Assembly: GCA_039916225.1 (NCBI GenBank)
Contig: JBDSLU010000526.1
Location: 1-6,841 of the forward strand
Length of the DNA: 6,841 nucleotides
Direction of reading: 5' to 3'
Source of the DNA: JBDSLU01 sp039916225
Lineage (GTDB): Bacteria > Acidobacteriota > Vicinamibacteria > Vicinamibacterales > Vicinamibacteraceae
In this document: positions 1-6,841 of the stretch, piece by piece
How the letters are laid out: each line of letters begins with the position of its first letter
Position numbering within the stretch: the first letter of the stretch is position 1
Translations under genes and position numbers: made by a program
The notes under the pieces: generated by a model
The model's database searches: none
Seen by the model: the letters and a program-made list of their open reading frames with translations, nothing else
What the model was told of the DNA's origin: nothing

Positions 1-2
1 GT

Positions 3-2465
3 TCAGGAAGCCGGCGGCAGCCGACTGCGCCAGACCTCGGCGTCGGCCGGCCGCTTGGCCGCGACGTAGAGATCCACCAGACGGCGTCGCGCATCGGCGA
101 CGAGGGGCGATTTGTCGCCGAGTGCCGACGTCAGCGTTTTCTCGGCCTCGAGCAGCATCGGCTCGGCCTCGGCTAATCGTCCGGCCAACACCAGATGCGC
201 GCCGATGGTGCTGCGACTCGATGCCAGGAGCCAGTGGCCGGCGGGCAGCGTGCGCGACCTCAATGCGAGACTCTCGCGCAGCCATCGCTCGGCCTCATCG
301 AGTCGGCCTTGTGGGCCGAGCGCGCGCCCGAGCAGCGACATCGCAAACGGCACCATGGGATGCGTGTCGGTCAGCGTCTTGCCGCGCAGGGCCAGGACCT
401 CGCGCGCCATCGGCTCGGCCCGCGCGTACTGGCCCATCCAGATCAGCGAATCCGCGTAGTTGGCGAGCGTCCAGGCGTAGTCGGGATGCTCGGCGCCATG
501 GGTGCGGCGTCGGATTCTCAGCGCCTCCTCGTAGGCTTGCAGCGCCTGCTGGCGTTCGCCGGCGTACCACAAGGCCGTGGCATACGGCGACAGCCGGTCG
601 GCCACCAGCGCGGCGTCCGGGCCCAGGGCCGCCCGGGTCATCTGCACGGCTTCGGCATAGAGCGCGACCGACTCGCGGTGCCGACCGAGGTTGGTCAAGC
701 CGAAACCGAGATCAGCCGCCGCGGTCGCTCTCACCGCTGGCTTGAGCCCCCGACTCCGCGCCAGGGCGCGGGCCCGCTCGAAGAGCGGGATCGCCGCCTC
801 GACCTCCCCCTTGCGCGACAGCACGCGTCCGCGTTGATCCAGCACCTCGACCTGCCACACCGGATCCGACTCCGGGTAGCGCTGCCAGACCGCCAAGGCC
901 TGGTCGAGCGTGCGCTGCGCCTCGTCGACCTGTCCGTCCAATTCCTGCGCTTCGCTCACGCCGCTCAGGAGGCGGGCCGTCTCGACGCTTCCGTCCGGCG
1001 CCGCGCGACGTTCGGCGTCGAGCGCCAGCCGCAGCTGCTGCCCGGCGGCTTCATAGTTGCCGAGCGCCAGGTAGGCGCGCCCGATGACGCCGCGGACTTC
1101 GGCGGCGAGCGCCGGCGTCGGTTCGAGCGCCGCGGCGTCCTTCGAGGCCTGGGTGAGCACGTCCCGCACCAGAGCGTCCTTGCCGAGCGCGCCAGGCTCG
1201 GCTGCGCTCAGCATCGCCGTCAGGAAGCGGGTCACCTCGGTGGCCCGCTGGCTCTGGGCGTCCGCTCGCCGTGCCTGGACGATCGCGGCGAACAGGCCGC
1301 CGACGAGCGCGACCAGCGCAAAGACGACGGCCGACGTCTCGAGCTTGCGTCGGCCCATCAGTTTTCGCAGGCGATAGCCCACGGTGTCCGGCCGGGCAAG
1401 AATCGGCAGTCCGTCGGCCCACAGCTGCAGGTCGGTCGACAGCTGACCGATACTCGGATAGCGCTGTTCGGGCTCGTGTGCCAGCGCCTTGCCGACGATG
1501 GTCGTGAGGTCGCCGGAGAGTGTCCGGCGAAGGGCCGCCAGCGATGTCTGGCGCGAACGCGCCGCGTCCTCGGTCACGACGGCCTGCGGCGCGGCGGTGG
1601 TCGTCCCCGCCAGGGCCCGTTCGACCCCGGCCATGAGCGAGGTCCGTTCGCCGAAGGCTGGAGCGCCGGTGAGCAGCTCGAACAGCACCAGGCCGAGGCT
1701 GAACTGATCGCTCGCCGTGCCGACGGCGTGGCCGACGAGCTGTTCGGGGCTGGCGTAGGCCGGAGTGAACGGCGGGCGCGAGGTCGTGGCCAGGCGATCG
1801 GGCTGCAGCAGCGTCGCGGTGCCGAAGTCCACCACCTTGGCCCGGCCCTCGGTCGTGACCAGGATGTTCGACGGCTTGAGGTCGCGGTGGAGCACCAGGT
1901 TCCGGTGCGCGAACGCCACGCCGTCGCAGACCTCGGCGAACAGACGCAGGCGTTCGCGGACGTCGAGCCGCCGCTCGTCGCAGTAGCGATCGATCGGCTG
2001 GCCTTCGATGTACTCCATCACCAGATACGGCTCGCCGAAGGCGGTCACGCCACCGTCGAGCAGGCGCGTCAGCGACGGATGCTCGAGCGCCGCCAGGATC
2101 TGGCGCTCGGCCCGGAACTGCGCCACCAGGGCCGGATCCGACAGCCGCAGGTCCATGATCTTGATGGCGACCCGCTGCTGGAACTGGTCATCGGCCCGCC
2201 GGGCCTGGTAGACCGCGGCCATGCCGCCGCGCGCGATGAGGGCGGTGACCTCGTAGTGGCCCAGCCGCAGGCCGAGATGGGGATCGGCGGTGTCGACCGC
2301 TGCCACCAGGCCCGCGTCCTCGTCGAGCAGCGTCCGTACCTCCTGCGCCAGGCTGGTGTCGTCGCCACAGCGTGCCGCCAGGGCCTGGTCGCGTGCCGCG
2401 CCCGCCGGCAGGTCGGTCAGGTCGTGGAAGATCGCCTCGATACGCTGCCAGCGCGTGGGGTCCAT
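3..2465 (-). CDS. Membrane Ser/Thr protein kinase with C-terminal TPR repeats
   Basis: This is an 820-residue Hanks-type protein kinase, predicted to phosphorylate Ser/Thr of unknown targets. Residues 1-65 form the short helical leader (WQRIEAIFHDL, then QEVRTLLDED) typical of acidobacterial and planctomycete kinases. The catalytic domain spans about 71-345: Gly-rich loop ARGGMAAVY (79-87), VAIK lysine K102, probable alpha-C Glu E120, HRDLKPSN (193-200, catalytic D195), DFG (213-215) and SPEQL (239-243) in the APE position. One membrane segment lies at about 377-397. The rest is TPR-like helical repeats, about 450-815, with repeated G-x-x-x-x-A motifs, best seen at 655-775. The kinase should face the cytoplasm and the TPRs the periplasm. 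In the loop, alanines replace the first and third glycines of GxGxxG, but the catalytic residues are intact, so it is probably active. The start at 2465 gives a leader of family-typical length. The frame stays open far upstream, but that part is antisense to other genes and looks like no protein family. No Shine-Dalgarno is seen. Confidence 0.93.
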   Translation of the reverse strand: MDPTRWQRIEAIFHDLTDLPAGAARDQALAARCGDDTSLAQEVRTLLDEDAGLVAAVDTADPHLGLRLGHYEVTALIARGGMAAVYQARRADDQFQQRVAIKIMDLRLSDPALVAQFRAERQILAALEHPSLTRLLDGGVTAFGEPYLVMEYIEGQPIDRYCDERRLDVRERLRLFAEVCDGVAFAHRNLVLHRDLKPSNILVTTEGRAKVVDFGTATLLQPDRLATTSRPPFTPAYASPEQLVGHAVGTASDQFSLGLVLFELLTGAPAFGERTSLMAGVERALAGTTTAAPQAVVTEDAARSRQTSLAALRRTLSGDLTTIVGKALAHEPEQRYPSIGQLSTDLQLWADGLPILARPDTVGYRLRKLMGRRKLETSAVVFALVALVGGLFAAIVQARRADAQSQRATEVTRFLTAMLSAAEPGALGKDALVRDVLTQASKDAAALEPTPALAAEVRGVIGRAYLALGNYEAAGQQLRLALDAERRAAPDGSVETARLLSGVSEAQELDGQVDEAQRTLDQALAVWQRYPESDPVWQVEVLDQRGRVLSRKGEVEAAIPLFERARALARSRGLKPAVRATAAADLGFGLTNLGRHRESVALYAEAVQMTRAALGPDAALVADRLSPYATALWYAGERQQALQAYEEALRIRRRTHGAEHPDYAWTLANYADSLIWMGQYARAEPMAREVLALRGKTLTDTHPMVPFAMSLLGRALGPQGRLDEAERWLRESLALRSRTLPAGHWLLASSRSTIGAHLVLAGRLAEAEPMLLEAEKTLTSALGDKSPLVADARRRLVDLYVAAKRPADAEVWRSRLPPAS

Positions 2466-2570
2466 GCCGATAATCGAGATACTACTGCGTCGACCACGCG
2501 CCGCCGGGCAGGCGCGGCCCGCTCCCGTCTCACGTCCGCGGACACCACGCCGATTGCGATCGTGGAGCGG
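2466..2570. promoter_or_regulatory. Divergent intergenic region between kinase and carbonic anhydrase
   Basis: This 105-bp gap should hold promoters for both divergent genes. Towards the kinase (minus strand) there is a -10-like TAGTAT at 2479-2484, only 13 bases upstream of the ATG, with no recognisable -35 and no Shine-Dalgarno. If it is used, the message would be nearly leaderless. A 9-bp palindrome CGATAATCG (2468-2476) sits between this box and the kinase start and could be a small operator. Towards the carbonic anhydrase I see only GGAG at 2564-2567 and no convincing -10/-35 pair. All of this is by eye and weak. Confidence 0.3.
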
Positions 2571-3383
2571 ATGGACGTGATGCGCAGAATGACACTCGGC
2601 TTCCTGGCGGCTGGCGCCTTCTTGCAGGCGGTGCCGGTCGGGGCGTCGACCGGTCCGGCTCCGGCCGTGTCGCCGGCGCAGGCGCTGCAGCGCCTCAAGG
2701 ACGGCAACGAACGGTTCGTCAGTGACGTCACCGCCGACCTGCGCATCGACGCGACCCGTCGCGCCGAGCTGCTCGCCGGGCAGGCTCCCTACGCGCTGGT
2801 CCTGTCGTGCGCCGACTCGCGGGTCCCGCCCGAGCTCGTGTTCAACACCGGCCTCGGCGACCTGTTCGTCGTCCGCTCGGCCGGCGAGGTGCTGGACCGG
2901 TCGATCGTGGCCAGCCTCGAATACGGCGCCGAGCACCTCAAGTCGCCGCTGCTGGTGGTCATGGGCCACGAGTTCTGCGGCGCCGTGAAGGCAGCCAAGG
3001 ACCGCAAGCCGGGCGCCGCTTCCATGGGCCCGAACCTCGACTTTCTCCTGAAGCAGATCCAGCCGGCGGTGGCGCGAGCGGACAAGGCCATCTTCGACGA
3101 GCCGCTGCGGGCCGCGGTGCTGGCCAACGTCGAACTGGTGGTGGCCGAGCTCCAGGTGAAGAGCCCGATCCTCCACACGCTGGTCGAGCGCGGCCGGCTG
3201 CAGATCGTCGGGGCGTTCTACGAGCTGTCGACGGGGCGGGTCTCGTTCTCGAACGTCGTGGCTGGACGGTCCGGCCCGGCGCTGACCCGGCGCGAGTCCG
3301 CCGGACCCCCGGCGGCCTTCCCGCCGGCCAACGTGGTCACCGCGCGGCCGCCGGCGCAGGCGACCATCGCTCCCCCGCACTGA
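2571..3383 (+). CDS. Exported beta-class carbonic anhydrase
   Basis: The product (270 residues from this start) is a beta-class carbonic anhydrase, a zinc enzyme that interconverts CO2 and bicarbonate. The family zinc ligands are all present: C80 and D82 in SCADSRVP, then H133 and C136 in GHEFCGAV. R84 completes the Asp-Arg dyad. The N-terminus has Arg residues followed by a hydrophobic stretch (about 9-21) and a likely cleavage after VGA (residue 25), so the enzyme is probably periplasmic. After the fold ends near residue 230, about 40 residues of Pro/Ala-rich tail follow, which is unusual. The start is uncertain: ATG at 2571 follows GGAG (2564-2567) by only 3 bases, ATG at 2580 would put the basic MRRM at the signal-peptide start, and GTG at 2562 is possible. 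The upstream frame is open but antisense to the kinase. It is transcribed divergently from the kinase and lies 66 bp before lepA, probably as a separate unit. Confidence 0.92.
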   Translation: MDVMRRMTLGFLAAGAFLQAVPVGASTGPAPAVSPAQALQRLKDGNERFVSDVTADLRIDATRRAELLAGQAPYALVLSCADSRVPPELVFNTGLGDLFVVRSAGEVLDRSIVASLEYGAEHLKSPLLVVMGHEFCGAVKAAKDRKPGAASMGPNLDFLLKQIQPAVARADKAIFDEPLRAAVLANVELVVAELQVKSPILHTLVERGRLQIVGAFYELSTGRVSFSNVVAGRSGPALTRRESAGPPAAFPPANVVTARPPAQATIAPPH

Positions 3384-3391
3384 GTCGGGGG
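3372..3391 (+). terminator. GC-rich hairpin across the carbonic anhydrase stop codon (possible terminator)
   Basis: CCCCCG (3372-3377) and CGGGGG (3386-3391) form a perfect 6-bp stem with an 8-base loop containing the TGA stop. No T-run follows, so it is at best a weak intrinsic terminator. It could also be chance in such GC-rich DNA. Confidence 0.25.
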
Positions 3392-3409
3392 CGGCTACTC
3401 GGCCTGCGG

Positions 3410-3415
3410 TACAAT
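3410..3415 (+). promoter_or_regulatory. Candidate -10 box (TACAAT) for lepA-lepB
   Basis: TACAAT matches five of six bases of the sigma-70 -10 consensus and stands out in a stretch of high GC. It ends 34 bases before the lepA ATG, giving a predicted leader of about 28 bases. No TTGACA-like -35 is found at the normal distance, where the sequence is G-rich, so this is a moderate guess. Confidence 0.35.
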
Positions 3416-3449
3416 TGGTGGGTTCGGCGCCCGGGCGTCGCCCCCCGCA

Positions 3450-5261
<1,812 letters not shown>

Positions 5262-5263
5262 TC

Positions 5264-5917
5264 ATGGCCGAAGCCAGCTACGAGAAGTCGCCGGCGCGCG
5301 AATACTTCGAGTCGATCGTCATCGCCGTGATCCTGGCGCTGTTCGTCCGGACGTTCGTCGTCCAGGCGTTCAAGATCCCGAGCGGTTCGATGGAGGACAA
5401 CCTCCTCGTCGGCGATCACCTCCTGGTCAACAAGTTCGTCTACGGCGGCGCCCCGACCGCGATCGAGCGGGCGCTGCTGCCGGTGCGGGACATCCGCCGC
5501 GGCGACGTCATCGTCTTCAAGTTCCCCAAGGAACCGGATCGCGATTTCATCAAGCGGGTCATCGCCCTGCCAGGCGAGACGGTGGAACTGCGCCGCAAGT
5601 CGGTCTACATCAACGGCGCGCCCATCGACGAGGGGCCGTTCCACCTGAAGCTGAAGTACCCCGTTCCACCGGAGGGGGCGCCGCAGCAGGATCTGGTCGA
5701 TTCCTACGGCCCGGTGATGGTGCCGCCCGATCACCTGTTCGTCATGGGGGACAACCGTGACGACTCGCTCGACAGCCGCTACTGGCACTTCCTGCCCATG
5801 AACTACGTGAAGGGCCGGGCGATGACGATCTACTTCTCCTACGATCCCGACGCGACCGGTCCGGCGAGCGTGATCACCTCGATCCGCTGGCGCCGCCTGC
5901 TGCGACAGGTGCACTGA
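5264..5917 (+). CDS. lepB: Signal peptidase I (leader peptidase)
   Basis: Type I signal peptidase, the membrane serine protease that removes signal peptides from proteins exported by Sec or Tat. The 217-residue protein has a single N-terminal membrane segment (about 17-35) followed by a periplasmic catalytic domain. The Ser/Lys dyad is visible: S42 in IPSGSMEDNL and K98 in FIKRVIALPGE. Box E, GDNRDDSLDSRYW (162-174), is intact. A C-terminal basic stretch (RWRRLLRQVH) ends the protein. The gene is on the short side for the family because it has one membrane anchor and only a modest insert (about 126-145) before the final catalytic strands. The start is supported by GGAA at 5253-5256, 7 bases upstream and inside the end of lepA, and by the 2-base gap from the lepA stop. 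This is the classical lepA-lepB operon, so expression is probably set by the lepA promoter. Confidence 0.98.
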   Translation: MAEASYEKSPAREYFESIVIAVILALFVRTFVVQAFKIPSGSMEDNLLVGDHLLVNKFVYGGAPTAIERALLPVRDIRRGDVIVFKFPKEPDRDFIKRVIALPGETVELRRKSVYINGAPIDEGPFHLKLKYPVPPEGAPQQDLVDSYGPVMVPPDHLFVMGDNRDDSLDSRYWHFLPMNYVKGRAMTIYFSYDPDATGPASVITSIRWRRLLRQVH

Positions 5918-6031
5918 ACCGCGGGCGGCGGACGCCGCGCCTGCGCGCCGTGGCGCGAACCTGCACGCTGCCTTCGCGGGCGGGCCCCGCGTCCCTAAAT
6001 TCCGGGTCCGGAGAGGCCGATACCCTGGAAA
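5918..6031 (+). promoter_or_regulatory. Intergenic region after lepB with weak -10-like box
   Basis: This 114-bp GC-rich gap holds a small hairpin (GCGGC 5925-5929 pairing GCCGC 5934-5938, 4-base loop, no T-run) and one A/T-rich island, TAAATT at 5996-6001, which could be a -10 box about 30 bases before the next ATG. A TT-containing hexamer (5973-5978) is 17 bases upstream but is a poor -35. The downstream gene may have its own promoter or be read through from lepAB. I see no ORF or RNA gene here. Confidence 0.2.
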
Positions 6032-6400
6032 ATGGTGAAGACGACCCTGAAGCTGGTAATCGTGGGCCTGATCGCCAACGCGCTGTACCAGGTCGTGCCG
6101 CCCTACTACACGTTCTTGCAGTTCCGGGACGCGATCAAAGAGCTCGCCACCTACCCGGGCACCCGCGCCCAGCTGCCGGCGGTCCTGCTGAAGTGCGAGA
6201 AGATTGCCAAGGAATATGGTCTGGATCTGACCGGTGACGACTTCACGGTGAAGCTGGCCGCGCCGGGCGGCCCCCAGACCACGACCATCGACGTGAGCTA
6301 TGAAGTCGTCATGAAGCCGATTCCGGGCCGGCCGCAGCCGCACGTCTTCGCCATACACGCTGTCGGTGATGCGCCGCGCTTCGGTTCCCTCACCCCTTAA
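6032..6400 (+). CDS. Small membrane-anchored protein, DUF4845-like by position and architecture
   Basis: I do not recognise this 122-residue protein with certainty. It has a short basic N-terminus (MVKTTLK), one hydrophobic segment (about 8-23, ending in VVPPYY), a helical stretch with charged residues (about 28-62), and a C-terminal part that looks beta-rich, with alternating hydrophobic residues in GDDFTVKLAA (68-77) and TTIDVSYEVVM (84-94). It is probably anchored in the inner membrane with most of the chain outside. A single N-terminal helix, a VVP motif, a helix and then two or three strands match the layout of DUF4845 proteins, which lie directly after lepB in many proteobacteria. The homology is inferred, not shown. 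GGAGAGG (6010-6016) is 15 bases upstream and GGAA (6027-6030) is very close, so GTG at 6035 is an alternative start. Its TAA stop overlaps the stop of the convergent gene. Confidence 0.75.
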   Translation: MVKTTLKLVIVGLIANALYQVVPPYYTFLQFRDAIKELATYPGTRAQLPAVLLKCEKIAKEYGLDLTGDDFTVKLAAPGGPQTTTIDVSYEVVMKPIPGRPQPHVFAIHAVGDAPRFGSLTP

Positions 6401-6678
6401 GTTTCGTCCTCGATGCCGAGACGGCGCGCGATGTCGACGGCGGTCAGCCCGTCGATCGCGATCGTCTTGTCACGCCCGCTCGCGCCGCGGGCGATCGACA
6501 CGTGTCGTTGCGGGATGCCGAGTCGCTCGGCCAGGTAGGCAATCAGGGCCGCGTTGGCGGCGCCGTCGACGGGCGGGGCTGCCAGGCGGATGAGGATCGC
6601 GTCGCCGCGCCGCCCCGAAATCTCGGTGCGGCGGGCGCGCGGAACGACGCGGATGCGGAGGAGCGACGCCGGCGACAT
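6397..6678 (-). CDS. DUF167 / UPF0235 (YggU-family) protein
   Basis: A 93-residue cytosolic protein of the DUF167 family (UPF0235, E. coli YggU), whose biochemical role is not established. The family pattern is clear: an opening strand with basic residues LRIRVVPRARRTEI (7-20), a second strand AILIRLAAPPVDGAANAALI (27-46) containing the hallmark PPVDGxAN, a helix LAERLGIP (49-56), and VSIARGASGRDKTIAI (60-75) with the conserved G-x-x-x-R-x-K motif. Its length is usual for the family. An SD-like AGGGGA on the minus strand (plus 6689-6694) is 10 bases before the ATG and supports the start. It converges on the small membrane-protein gene, and both stops share the bases TTAA (6397-6400). Its upstream region is the palindromic element at 6694-6841, so any promoter must lie inside or beyond that element. 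Confidence 0.93.
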   Translation of the reverse strand: MSPASLLRIRVVPRARRTEISGRRGDAILIRLAAPPVDGAANAALIAYLAERLGIPQRHVSIARGASGRDKTIAIDGLTAVDIARRLGIEDET

Positions 6679-6693
6679 CCGCGCCTAGTCCCC

Positions 6694-6841
6694 TGGAACC
6701 GTGATGGCTGGGACAAGTCCCGGAGCGCGGCGCCCCGCGGGCAAGGCGCGAGGAGGAAGAATATCGGGCATATTCGACCGACGAGCAACGCCGCCCCCGG
6801 GGATGCCCCGCCCGGGACTTATCCTAGAAATCACGGTTCCA
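6694..6841. repeat. 148-bp nested palindromic element (MITE/REP-like or structured RNA)
   Basis: The ends are perfect inverted copies: TGGAACCGTGAT (6694-6705) and ATCACGGTTCCA (6830-6841). The complementarity continues inward to give 30-bp arms (6694-6723 and 6812-6841) with 26 of 30 positions paired; one of the four mismatches would be a G-U pair in RNA. Inside are GC-rich stretches with further short inverted repeats, including GCGGCG (6727-6732) against CGCCGC (6789-6794) and the palindrome CCCCGGGG (6795-6802), and then an A/T-rich apical hairpin (6759-6775). No convincing ORF of its own is seen. The size, terminal inverted repeats and lack of coding content fit a non-autonomous repeat mobilised in trans, but a structured transcript is also possible. 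The element ends exactly at the window edge, so target duplications cannot be examined, and it may continue. Confidence 0.72.
6759..6775. other. Apical hairpin at the centre of the palindrome
   Basis: GAATAT (6759-6764) and ATATTC (6770-6775) form a perfect 6-bp stem with the loop CGGGC. Its midpoint (6767) coincides with the midpoint of the outer arms (6767.5), which marks it as the tip of the same folded structure. It is the only A/T-rich part of an otherwise GC-rich element. The flanks, purine-rich GAGGAGGAAG (left, to 6759) and GACCGACGAGCAACGC (right), are not complementary to each other, so they would form an internal loop. Confidence 0.6.

Noticed and set aside
195..2570. An open plus-strand frame running into the carbonic anhydrase from upstream
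   Set aside because: It is antisense to the kinase gene, and the translation looks like low-complexity shadow. The carbonic anhydrase signal peptide begins at about 2571-2580.
6543..6788. 81-codon minus-strand frame overlapping the DUF167 gene and the palindrome
   Set aside because: It overlaps the well-supported DUF167 gene in another frame, and about half of it lies in the hairpin element. No protein features were seen.
6694..6841. Reading the terminal palindrome as an ordinary intrinsic terminator
   Set aside because: The arms are too long and imperfect, the core is about 88 bp, and there is no T-run after either arm. Its symmetry fits a repeat element better.

Overview
This 6.8 kb window is GC-rich bacterial chromosome and appears to be mostly housekeeping sequence. 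I would place it in the Acidobacteriota, perhaps Vicinamibacteria-like. The main reason is the large Ser/Thr kinase, which has a short N-terminal leader, a Pkn-type catalytic domain, one membrane segment and a periplasmic TPR array; this architecture is very common in that phylum. GC-rich codon use also produces very long spurious antisense frames. The taxonomic placement is inference, because no rRNA gene is present.

Layout. 3-2465 (minus): TPR-containing membrane Ser/Thr protein kinase, complete. 2466-2570: short divergent intergenic region. 2571-3383 (plus): exported beta-class carbonic anhydrase with a Pro/Ala-rich tail. 3384-3449: short gap with a TACAAT -10-like box. 3450-5261 (plus): lepA (elongation factor 4). 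5264-5917 (plus): lepB (signal peptidase I), two bases after the lepA stop. 5918-6031: short gap. 6032-6400 (plus): small membrane-anchored protein that resembles, in place and architecture, the DUF4845-type protein found after lepB in proteobacteria. 6397-6678 (minus): DUF167/YggU-family protein, converging on the previous gene and sharing the four bases TTAA across the two stops. 6694-6841: a 148-bp nested palindrome that runs exactly to the window edge.

How they fit together. lepA and lepB form the classical leader-peptidase operon: a translational GTPase plus the enzyme that removes signal peptides from exported proteins. The carbonic anhydrase upstream carries such a signal peptide, so it is a plausible LepB substrate, though nothing shows a specific link. 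The kinase is divergently transcribed and likely senses something in the envelope through its TPR domain.

The most unusual item is the terminal palindrome. Its imperfect 30-bp arms (26 of 30 complementary, the outer 12 perfect) are concentric with an A/T-rich apical hairpin to within half a base. It abuts the ribosome-binding site of the DUF167 gene. It is most likely a MITE- or REP-like repeat, or a structured transcript. I see no sign of a defence system, CRISPR array, prophage, transposase gene, tRNA or rRNA.
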